Below the pieces are notes generated by a model. The model saw only the letters and a list, made by a program, of their open reading frames with translations. It was not told the origin of the DNA and did not search any database. Shown here piece after piece: positions 20,020-29,132 of a DNA stretch of 29,132 nt. Position 1 is the first letter of the stretch. Each line of letters starts with the position of its first letter. The stretch is from assembly GCA_000320545.1 (NCBI GenBank), contig ADNK01000987.1:1-29132 (forward strand), in the 5' to 3' direction. The position numbers and the translations under genes are program-made. The stretch is from Bigelowiella natans CCMP2755. Taxonomy: Eukaryota > Cercozoa > Chlorarachniophyceae.

Positions 20020-20058
20020 GGAACTGACGATGGGGGCTGTTGATGATTTCTTCAGCTG

Positions 20059-20892
20059 ATGATGAGCAAAGGCCCGGAGAGGGACGATGATGGGGAAGCA
20101 CAGACGGGAACACAGAATGAGCGCGAAGCGACGGCGGTCGTAACGTGGAGATCGTTCACTTTTGACGACCACGACGACGAGAAAGCGGAGGAAGGAACGA
20201 TTCGATTGCAGATACGCGAGGTCAGAAATGTATTTTTTTGGGGACACTCATCCCCCCCCCCCCGTTTCATTCGGATGCGATGAGGTATTTCGAGGATTTT
20301 GATCGCCATGAGTCATTCTGACGCCTACTACAACACGAAATGCTCGGATTAATCAGGAAATGTGCGCAGATTATGGGCTGTACGTGTGGCCTTCCTCAAT
20401 TTTCCTCGTAAGAGAGACATTTTGTCATATCAGTAGCTTTGTTATTCCCGGGAAATCTACGTTTGAATGATCGGTTTCTCCTCCGCGGGGTGATGGTGTG
20501 GATGAGTCAGGCAGCCTATTTACACACTATCCGCGAGCACATTGCCGGAAAGAACGTGCTGGAGGTACTCTACCTCTCTCTCAATAATACTCTAAACACG
20601 GTTTCACTTTCCACGTGAGAATATCTCGATCTTCTGACTTTTGTTGACTGAATAAGGGGGAATTATTCAACAGATCGGTGCAGGGACCGGTCTGCCTGGA
20701 ATTCTCTGCGCAAAGGTATGTAGCATGAGATGGATCGTTGTGGCGACGACGATGGCGTCTTGATATGACAGGAGCAAAATTATACGTTATGTTAAGATGC
20801 ACACACTCGCACGCACACATACACATGCACATGCACATGCACATGCACATTAGAATGGGGAGAGAGAAAGAGAAAGAGAGACAGAAAGAGAG

Positions 20893-20928
<36 letters not shown>

Positions 20929-21542
20929 TTTAGATGGCAGAGTATACACGCACGCACGCACCGTCGCGACAGTGGCTTACCATCATCATCATAATTGCCT
21001 TTTCGGTGCAGCTTGGCGCCACAAGCGTCTCCCTTACAGACACTGGGGCGAACTCGAAAGTGCTGGAGAATTTAAGGTGAAGCTGATATCTCCTAGCGAT
21101 TGGCACGATTCCGAACTCCTCCTCCTGCTGCTGCTGTTGCTTGTACGCCATAATTGTGTCTCGATTGCATCGTTACCATCCAGGACAGTTTCTCGAGAGA
21201 ACAAAGTCGATGATGTCTGCAAGGTCCAAGAGCTATGCTGGGGTACGCGCGTGCATATTATCTTTATCTGTACCTCGGGAAGAGGGCTGCGAACACGTGG
21301 AACTTCGATTCGACTTTTATTGTTACCTTCGTCGATTGAGAGGCATACGATGCAGGGGAATTCAGCCTGGATACACTAGCCCTAACCCCCGATTTACTTC
21401 TCGGTGCCGACGTTTTCTATGATTCAGAGGGTAAGTGCACACTCTGCCGCGTCGTAATCATCAGCATTTTCCGTTCAAAATAGTATACGGTTTCGAATCA
21501 TTATCTGACTTAAATATATACAATACATACACACACACACAC

Positions 21543-21579
<37 letters not shown>

Positions 21580-22357
21580 AGTGTATATACTGCATTTGAA
21601 GCATGGAAAGAAATCCCTTCATTTGAACCAAAAATCCAGTTACTGCGATATAAATAAGTCCACAGCTAAGTGTGACGAATAGCTATGTTATGAATGCAAG
21701 CCTTCGAGGACGTCTTGGCAACGCTGAGGTACTTTTTTGACCGAGAGAAGGCGCCGCTATCACGCAGCAAAAAGGAGCATTCTTCCTCGAGAAGAAAGGC
21801 TCGTCGCCTCAACGAGGAAGATGGCGACAGAAAGGCTGCATCAACTATACGTTTCATCTCGGTTTTCCAGGTAGGTAATAACGTCAATGTAAACAACGGA
21901 AAAGCATTGATAAAGGTGTTTCTAGATTGCCGCGAAGCAACAGCCGTGCAATAGATAATGTTCTAAAAACTACCTTTGTCCTTTGGCTATTATCACTTCT
22001 CCGCAGAAACGGAGCAACACCATCGCGCTGTCGGAGCTGCTCCTGAGATGGGGCATGAGGATGGAAGCTGTAGCTTTCGAGCCAGACGCTAGCTTTCAAA
22101 TACCGGAAAGGTAAATCTGAAAGTGTGCTTCAATATGAGCGGTCCTCAGATAGTATTCGTAAAATAGATGAAGATTGCCGGTTCATTTCTCCCTCGATCG
22201 GACGGAATATGCCTGACATTTGCAATTCCTTCTCATAGTTGAAACGCATTCATATGTTAGGGACAGCCTAGAACTGGTGGTCATCGAGCCTATCCAGCGA
22301 ATAAGTCACCGTCGTAGCCATGACAAGGTTATTATGTCAAAAAGCGGCGAGCGATGA
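20059..22357 (+). CDS. METTL23-like class I SAM-dependent protein methyltransferase, ten exons
   Basis: Exons: 20059-20220, 20357-20407, 20511-20564, 20674-20715, 21012-21076, 21184-21242, 21356-21430, 21701-21870, 22007-22110, 22261-22357. They join in phase to 292 aa. Features in order are an acidic N-terminus, TWRSFTF, YGLYVWPSSIFLAAYLH (about 60-76), motif I LEIGAGTGLPGILCAK (88-103) for S-adenosylmethionine, LGATSVSLTD (104-113) with its acidic ribose-contact position, VQELCWGEFSLDTLALTPD, the family signature LLLGADVFYD (158-167, containing DVFY), FEDVLATL, FISVFQ, and a C-terminal LELVVIEP strand. This order matches METTL23, a METTL21-type family; the human protein is reported to methylate histone H3 arginine. 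A basic Ser/Arg/Lys-rich insertion (about 187-217) sits where relatives have a short loop. Exon 1 uses a GTCAGA donor, chosen because it keeps the spacing to YGLYVWP. The upstream spacer is shared with the divergent gene starting at 19276. Confidence 0.93.
20814..20925. repeat. (ACATGC)n then (GA)n in the methyltransferase intron 4
   Basis: Four to five CACATG hexamers (to about 20850) are followed by GA/GAA-rich purine sequence ending in a pure (GA)n run. Confidence 0.88.
21531..21577. repeat. Compound (CA)n(TA)n tract in the methyltransferase intron 7
   Basis: A short CA run (ending near 21541) leads through CGTATA into about 34 bp of TA. Confidence 0.9.
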
Positions 22358-23713
22358 TCGATGTTTGCTATGGGTACCAAACCGAGGAATGCAAGTCTAC
22401 TTGCTGGAATTATACAGTTAATAAGATAAATGCGAAGACGCATCAAGACCCGGTGCTTTCATAATGTCATTCATTTCCTTATCTATGATCTAATAATGAT
22501 CCGTTCCATGCCACCTGTAGACATCGCAATATATTCGTAATTTTGTTACGCGTGCCTGCATGCATTCAGCAGCGCCACATACGACTACAATTAAAGCAAG
22601 CATGTAATAAGAACAATATTGAGTCATGACTGATTACTAGCAATGTAGAATAGCTTGTTGCTCATCACTGAGCTATGCCTACATGAGCTTCAATATATGA
22701 GACGGATGGCAATGAGCTGATTAGATTTCTAATGGCTCTAGACTTCAGCGCTTAAGTTGTATCTATAATGTGATGCATCACTGGCGTCGGGAACTTGGAC
22801 GCATGCAGTTTCCACTGTACGACATGCGGGATCACGGACTACAACCATGGACTATTTATTGAGCTGCCCGGCGCATGCTCACAAATAACGAACGACTATT
22901 GTAACGAGACTCGGTAATCAATTGACTGTCATCATGGAGAGAGATGACGAAGCCAAGCGACTATTAGATGGGAACAGGCATAAACATAGTAGACATGCAC
23001 TTGTGCGCGTGCAGCACGTCGCACACGCCTCCGCTCAAAATTTTCTGCATGAAAGACATCACAACAGAAACGAACAACAAGCTCAATTTAAGCGTTGCGG
23101 ACTGCCGCTGCTTTGCATGGCTACGTATACATGTAGACACGCAGTAGCAGGGCGCGTACTTTGGCATGCCGCGCGCTAAGACCCATCGTGCAATTCGTCC
23201 GCACGGTTTAAAATGGTGTCGTGTCATACTACATGTGGTGAGCACGCAATAACACCCAAACAAACACAGAGAAACAATTATTCCACGTGCAACTATGTAT
23301 ATGCAACGAGTAGCGTGATGCGAGAAGATACTTCTGCACTAACGAACTGTGGGTGCACACGTACTCATGCAGTCGCAAAAGGAAAAGGGCCACTACTACT
23401 TGATCCACCCCATTCGTTGGTAACCTCGTTCGGTCTAGACCGCAGTAGCCACAAGCATTCCCATCAACCCCCCGGCGATGGGAATGAATTCCGCGCTCTG
23501 CAGAACACAGAAATAAATGAGAAAAAAATGAAAGGTCCACGGGGGGGAAACAACGACGGACTCATTTTAATTTGATCGCCCATACACCTTGAAGCCGTTC
23601 TGCAAGGCCATTGACACCAATTCGCCCCCCTTAGGGTACCTATTTGGGCACACACAATATCAGTGACCGGTCCTTCTCCTCTGTCCTCTCTTCTCTTCGC
23701 CATGCTCGATAAG
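22358..23713. other. Spacer between the methyltransferase and propeller/PDZ genes
   Basis: The first part should hold the methyltransferase 3' untranslated region. The 22540-23260 stretch again shows many TGCATG/GCATGC and CACACG words. An 85-codon plus frame at 22922-23179 has no recognisable motif. Upstream exons of the right-hand gene could lie here but I could not identify them. Confidence 0.45.
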
Positions 23714-24403
23714 CGCGGCGTCTTATTACTACCTCTCGATCGACGGTTTCAGGTAAGTATACTCCTCCCTCGCCCCTAGCAGCGTAGCCACGGGGACCTA
23801 CATGCAAAAGCGCACACGATGTGAGAGGGGGAGCGTCGAGAGGCACGATGATTTCTCTCTTGCCCTGCGTCGCAGCGTGCTTCACAAATTCCACACATGT
23901 TTACCAACCCTCCATTCACCATGCATAGAAGATGCCATCCATGCACACGGTACTGGCCACGACAGAGCGTACCACGATGTTTTGCAAGCAGAAGAATTGG
24001 AAGGCCCTCACGAATCGGCTCTGCGCGTTGTTGAAGTCGAGCACAACAACCTGGGGGCATGTACGTTTGGCCAGGCATCAGGCTCGGATAATTCACATCG
24101 GATTAGATTGCGAAATGCTGCTGGGGCTGCCACCCCCCCCCCCTCAAAAGAGCACCAGGGTCGAGTCATGCATTTCTCTTAGAATGTTTGTTTTTGCGTT
24201 CGTTTGTTAGTTTGTGCTGCGCCGAACCATCAATATCATTACTGTCATCATCACCATAATTATCATCATCACAATCATCAACATCATCATCATCATTACT
24301 GCTCTCATCCTCACCATCTCACTACCTTACGTCCAGGTTTGACGACTCTGCTCAGCTCTTTTAAGCACTGATAAGATATAGTATAATATGTATAAATGAA
24401 AAA

Positions 24404-24446
<43 letters not shown>

Positions 24447-24753
24447 TATACACATATATTTATTTATTTATTTAAGAGCACTTCCATCATAATAGAGCAC
24501 AAACATAACCTTAACATGTGAGTTTCCAACACTACTACTACTACTACTACTGCTGCTACTATAACAACAACCTCTGCAGGCGATGCGACATTCCGCAAGC
24601 CATACCCAACAGTCACGCCATCGAACTACACAACGAAAACGACGGCATCAGCGAGTAACCAACGATATCAACAATAGTTGCAAGGAGCATCACTCTGCAC
24701 ACGCACGCATACAGACGCACACGCACACACGCACACACGCACACACACACACA

Positions 24754-24793
<40 letters not shown>

Positions 24794-25374
24794 TAATATA
24801 CATGTATTTATACGTCACACAATCTAGAATTTTGAGTCAAGAAAACATGTATTTATTTCGCCATCGCCCACTCCCCCCCCCCCTTCCTCACCCCCCTCCC
24901 TCTCTATTAAGTCCCCCCACACACCTGGCCATCGCCAAAGGGCAGCTTCATAGCATCTCCTAATTCGATGTAATCAGCAGGGGAAGCAACACTGGTAAAG
25001 ACGGCAATACTACAGCACTACTGCGGTCAGCTCAGCGTGCAGCGTTACCTTTCAACCACGTTATCTCCGCTGCCCCTTTCTTCGCGCCGTTACTCTGAAT
25101 CTTCGAGGTCTGCGTCGTATTTGTTTTCACGTGTTTTAAAAAAGAAAAAAAGGACGCAGGTTTATGATCAGTCACCGCCGCCTTGGAGGATCAGAAATGT
25201 GTGTGTGCAGGTGACGGCGTGTTAGTGTTGCTGCGTTGCGATGAGGAGGGCCGACACCTTCGCTGCAGCGTACTGTAACATGGGTCGGGCGAAGTCGAGT
25301 CCTACGGCCTTCGCGTGAAGATGGTAAACAAAAACATGATGATGAGTTAAACAACGCTGTATCCAGGAGTATAT

Positions 25375-25440
<66 letters not shown>

Positions 25441-27156
25441 ACACCTTTCCCTGATGCCCTACTTTCGAGGCAAGCAATCTTGTGAGATCACCTACGAATA
25501 TTTTTTCGTTGCCTCGGTGAGGACATGAAACAGATCATACACACTAGGATAGAATGCTGGTAGGTCATGGGTCTCATCATCAGCATCATCAGCAGCAGTA
25601 TCACCATGTCAGCACGAGGTGCTGCTATTAATCTACGACAACGCGGGTACCACTCCCACAGCACACATCCAGCGCCTGTTCGCCTTCTCCCAACCCCGTC
25701 ATTTCCACCGCCTGATCACGATGCCATCCTTCATCTTCATTGAAACCAATCCGAGTACCACACAGGTGTGCAAACCTTTCGCTTCCACAGCCGATGGAGG
25801 CCGAGGCTTAACAGATCGTTCAGAAAGTCGTAGATTGGCGAGATCTTACCGAACAGCTCCTCCCGTGCCGCTGAGTAGAATTTCCGGATGCAGAAGATAT
25901 AATGAACACAGCTAGCGAGGGATCAGCGAAGGAGGGGGGGGGAGGCGTTATTGTGCTTAGGTGAGAGAGAGAGAGAGAGAGAGAGAAGGGGGAAATGCAT
26001 CGATACCAGCTGCTTGCCCGCTATCCGTTGAAAAGGCTCCGGCTGGCGTCGACGACAACCGAGGCCGACCCACAATTCTCTTCAGCACGGTTATCATCAA
26101 AAGTGCCACGGCAATCTGCGTTGGAAAATGGATAACGTGCATTAAGTATATCAGAACGATTCGAACGCGCACCAACCGGATCGCTCAAGTGCCACCACAA
26201 ACCACCCAACCCCCCTGCTGCCGCTGCAGCCGCCATCGCCACCGCTTTTCAGTTCAAAAAATACCGTAGGTAGTGCTGGATTCGGAAAAGACGCTGCGGC
26301 ATTGGATAGGACAGCTGCTCTCGGAATAGTTAGGCTTCGAGCGTTGCTGCTGCTACGACGACGTGCCAGCGCCATGCCATTGCTCGGTCGAATGGTAGCA
26401 ATGTTGACCGGAGGGCTACGTCCATTCCTTCTCACTGGTGTTGTTTTATGCCAACGAGGGAGTAACTGTGGCACTAAGGATGGCGCGGCGGAGGTGTGGT
26501 GGACGCGCAGGGTACCCTTCTGCAGCGGTCCGTGTCCCGACGCCATGCTTCTCGTCGCCGACGGAACCTCGAACTTTTGTAACCTATGTTCAGTGTAACT
26601 TGCGATATTTTTTTTCCTAAATCAGTCGAATGGTCGGCGCGAATGTTGTTCGTGTTGTGCACCGCCTTTCGCGGCGAGCAGCAGGCAGTGCCCGATATTT
26701 TCCCCGGTAATAACGGGTTTCCCACAACGCTTTTTTGGGCAAAAATGGATCGGGCCCCGGACCACGTGCCGAACGGTGCTCCAGGGCGGGAGGGGGACGG
26801 AGGGTGCAAGATGCTGGTTGGGAGCCTCGACCCCACTTTCCCGCCTGATCTCGTCCATGCAGCCAAGAAGACCGTAGTTGGGTAAGACTTTTCAATCGCT
26901 TTTCTATTCGCCATTGCCCCATGATGTGCCCTGGCTTCTTCCGGATCTTATCTCCCCTGATGCTTTCTACACCTCAGTGTGGAGGAGAACGGTGACAGGG
27001 CGGACCAAGTGCCGTTCATCGCCGCTGTTTCTGGGCCTCGGATGGCGATTGCAGGCATCAATGGAGGGTTCATCATCAGTAGCTCAGGGAAGGAGACTGA
27101 GCCGAAGTTAAGAAAAATACCATCAGGCAAAGATACCGACCGGCCCTCTGCCTTGG

Positions 27157-27189
<33 letters not shown>

Positions 27190-27437
27190 CGCTAGCCCTG
27201 CAAGGGGAAAGGAAGATATCAAAGAATAATTGTCGAACTGCTCGTGTATCATCCTTTCTGCCCTGGCTTGCAATTGAGAGAGTGCGACCCTTTCCCTGTT
27301 CTCCCCCCTTTTGAATCTTGCCATTTCCAGCGTGGGTGCAGCTGCCACCCCCCTCCCTTCCAGAGCAAAGGGTGTTTAGTTTCTCCTCCCGGAACGACAG
27401 AAAGATGGGCATAACCCTCACGGTTGACTGTGTAGAG

Positions 27438-27480
<43 letters not shown>

Positions 27481-27985
27481 GCACATGCAGATGTGGTGTT
27501 GGGCGCCTGCAATATGAAGTGACACAGCAGAAGCTCAACGAATTTCACGCAAGAACGAATGAGACTAGGTGCAAACACTTGCAAATAGTGTTTGTTTGTG
27601 TGTATGCATGCATGCATACCTGCATGTGTGTGTGTGTGTTTGTGTGTGTGCAGGGGTCTTTGGTGACGGGGGTGCAGCCAGGATCAGTGGCAAAAGCACG
27701 AGGGATTCTTCCAGGTTGGCGTATCTTGGAGATCTCAGGCTACCAAGTCCCCAACGATGCCGGGGCTGTTGCAAAAGTAAGAGAAACAGAATAAAGAAAA
27801 TGGAGGGGCTTCCCAGCACCAAATCTTCCAAGCATCATCGCCATCATCACCGTGATAGATAATTGTTGCTTTTCGTCCTCAGGCCTTATCATCGATACGA
27901 GGAAGGCTGTCTCGATTCACTCTCACACTTGGCCTCCCTCAAAGACCCCGGTATGTATACACACGCTTATCACCAGTACGGGATC

Positions 27986-28021
<36 letters not shown>

Positions 28022-28650
28022 CTTTAGTGACCTCGTTACTGCATGCTACGTGCGCACATAGGTGGGCGTTGGCTGTGGGCGATTCGTCGGGAGGATTTCG
28101 CCTCATCGATGGAGACACGGCAGACGAGTTGCATGGTGGTGAAGAATGTCTGTTGTTGTGGCATGACAAGACAAATACACACACGTTGTATGTACATAAG
28201 CACGCACGCACACACACACACACACACACACAACATGCCCACATCACACGTATTCATCGGTATAAATCCATTGCAGACCCTCCGAAGCCCTTGTTCACGA
28301 GCGGCATCATCCACATCTGCTGCGTCTACGAGAAGCGCACCCACAGCAGCAGCAGCAGCAGCAGCAATAGCTTTTCACCGTCGCAGTCATCATCATTATC
28401 ATCACCACCACCACCACAATCATGCCAATCCCCCCGCATCTTCGTTCTTTTCCAAGACGGATCGATCGGTGCAATCGGCGCGAGATCTGTGCAGAGGGTG
28501 GCCGACTTGGCAGCCGGGAACATCGCGGAAGAAGAGGATGGGCGAGGGCGGGGGGGGACTCACCACCACCACCACCACCAGGATCAATTTGAGTGGGAGT
28601 GTGCATTATATCAGAGAAGTCAAGGCGGCAAGGTGCAACAGCAGCAACAT

Positions 28651-28685
<35 letters not shown>

Positions 28686-29011
28686 GCCAACTTCTACAAC
28701 AACAACAACAATGTATAACAACAACAACGACAACAAAATAGCAGCCCCCTCCACCCCCCCCCCTCCAACTCCTCCTCCTCCTCCTCCTCCTCCTCCTCCT
28801 CCTCCCCATAGGTGTCCTCCTTGTGCGTGACCCGGGCGGCAATCTCACCAGCCCCAACCGGATTTTTCTTTGATGAGCCGAGCAACAGCAGACTAGCATC
28901 CAGGAAGCGGCACGGAGACGAACCCACAGACGACGTGAACGGCGCCAGCAGCAGCTCTCCTCTCAGGATATACACTACAGGGACCTCTCCCTTCTTGTCG
29001 AAGCACCTACT
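23714..29011 (+). CDS. Large beta-propeller-like protein containing a PDZ domain; 3' end outside the window
   Basis: Fifteen segments join in one frame (about 750 codons): 23714-23752, 23929-24060, 24580-24654, 25211-25269, 25613-25765, 26036-26145, 26253-26578, 26626-26881, 26978-27156, 27331-27431, 27654-27776, 27883-27950, 28062-28138, 28277-28632, 28812-29011. The last ends at a GTGAGT donor in phase 2, so the gene continues. The PDZ domain is clear: FSFSSRNDRKMGITLTVDC, SLVTGVQPGSVAKARGILPG, WRILEISGYQV, ALSSIRGRLSRFTLTLGL (27370-27940). Around it are propeller-like strands: MLLVADGTSNFFEWSARM, PFIAAVSGPRMAIAGINGGF, RWALAVGDSSGGFRLIDGD, PRIFVLFQDGSIGAIGAR. Exon 14 also encodes Ser and His runs. 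The segment after the PDZ faintly recalls the N-terminal domain of Rab3GAP2-type proteins, which I offer only as a lead. Exons 26626-28138 are well supported; those before 26036 are less so, and no start codon was identified. Confidence 0.72.
24238..24305. repeat. (ATC)n repeat
   Basis: Imperfect ATC/ACC triplets in the putative intron between 24060 and 24580. Confidence 0.8.
24409..24443. repeat. (TA)n tract
   Basis: Alternating TA flanked by ATATTTAT-type sequence, intronic in the propeller/PDZ gene model. Confidence 0.85.
24698..24787. repeat. Compound (CACG)n/(CA)n/(TA)n tract
   Basis: CACGCA-type units become pure CA, then TA after an ATAATT junction. Intronic in the gene model. Confidence 0.88.
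25379..25440. repeat. Compound (AT)n(GT)n tract
   Basis: About 36 bp AT followed directly by about 24 bp GT, the same arrangement as in RUS intron 7. It is intronic. Confidence 0.92.
27157..27188. repeat. (GTA)n microsatellite forming a 5' splice site
   Basis: About ten GTA/TAG units. The first GTAGTA is the inferred donor of the exon ending at 27156. Confidence 0.8.
27438..27477. repeat. (GA)n microsatellite
   Basis: About 19 GA units a few bases inside the intron that splits the PDZ domain. Confidence 0.92.
27988..28021. repeat. (CTG)n microsatellite
   Basis: Eleven CTG units in the intron between 27950 and 28062. Confidence 0.92.
28646..28805. repeat. (CTA)n, (AAC)n and (CTC)n tracts filling one intron
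   Basis: CTA (to 28685), AAC (about 28696-28735), then C/CTC pyrimidines (about 28745-28806) that lead straight to the ATAG 3' splice site at 28811. The 179-bp intron is almost wholly simple sequence. Confidence 0.9.
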
Positions 29012-29026
29012 GTGAGTGAGTGAGGG

Positions 29027-29077
29027 GGGGGGGGGGGGGGGATTTTCTGCAATTCTACATATGGATATGTGACTCTG

Positions 29078-29115
<38 letters not shown>
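29027..29115. repeat. Poly-G run and (AT)n tract at the right edge
   Basis: Fourteen or more G residues (29027-29041), then an AT tract (about 29084-29114), in the intron following 29011. Confidence 0.9.
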
Positions 29116-29116
<1 letters not shown>

Positions 29117-29132
29117 TCAGTCACCATGTGTG

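Larger units (their letters stand above)
19277..20058. promoter_or_regulatory. Divergent spacer packed with microsatellites
   Basis: This 782-bp region separates the start codons of the minus-strand membrane-protein gene and the plus-strand methyltransferase gene, so it must hold both promoters. It contains a GA tract (19344-19370), AAC/GCA triplets (19752-19822), CTAA tetranucleotides (about 19917-19952) and further AAC/AGC triplets to 20019, only 40 bp before the methyltransferase ATG. The minus-strand poly-Leu and poly-Val frames are artefacts of the repeats. Confidence 0.6.

Noticed and set aside
22922-23179. 85-codon plus-strand frame starting MTVIMERDDEAKRLL
   Set aside because: No homology recalled and no in-phase link to the gene beginning by 23714.
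25957-26546. Minus-strand frames opposite the propeller/PDZ gene
   Set aside because: The plus-strand exons here join in phase with the PDZ exons downstream; the minus frames have no splice or domain support.
1-29132. CRISPR arrays, bacterial operons, rRNA or tRNA genes, viral or transposase genes
   Set aside because: None seen by eye. The repeats are microsatellites without regular spacers, and no transposase, integrase or reverse-transcriptase motifs were found; a tRNA search program could still find something missed.

Overview
This window reads as nuclear DNA from an intron-rich microbial eukaryote (a protist or alga). It has split genes with short exons (about 40-360 nt), GT-AG introns, microsatellites in nearly every non-coding stretch, and no bacterial operon structure. 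No feature fixes the taxon. A DUF647/RUS gene, a METTL23-type methyltransferase, an ankyrin relic and single-exon membrane-protein genes together fit several algal or protist lineages, and I do not go further.

Left third (1-9837): possible 3' exons of a plus-strand gene (20-844); a small five-exon minus-strand gene (3103 down to 2088 or 2051); a weak three-exon plus-strand candidate (5213-5656); and a securely recognised 15-exon gene for a Root-UVB-sensitive (RUS, DUF647) family protein (6160-9837, 409 aa after joining).

Middle third (9838-19276): three single-exon genes, all on the minus strand. They are a predicted type I membrane protein (12197-11544), a leucine-rich-repeat protein with an F-box-like segment (15310-13544), and a 697-residue type II membrane protein with a histidine-rich, possibly metal-binding ectodomain (19276-17183). 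A decayed ankyrin-repeat fragment and a CATTGTT-type repeat lie between the last two. The spacers are rich in TGCATG/CACATG/CTAG words.

Right third (19277-29132): a microsatellite-filled divergent spacer; a ten-exon METTL23-like methyltransferase gene (20059-22357, 292 aa after joining); and a long plus-strand gene entering by about 23714 and leaving the window. Fifteen consecutive exons of this last gene can be joined in phase. It encodes beta-propeller-like segments interrupted by a clear PDZ domain.

The genes do not form an obvious pathway. The strongest patterns are the contrast between intron-dense plus-strand genes and intronless minus-strand genes, splice sites built on or beside simple repeats, loose 5' splice sites in the RUS gene with one apparently non-AG 3' splice site, and the propeller/PDZ architecture at the right end. 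Exon joins were made by eye from reading frame, splice dinucleotides and remembered family motifs, without transcripts or database searches.
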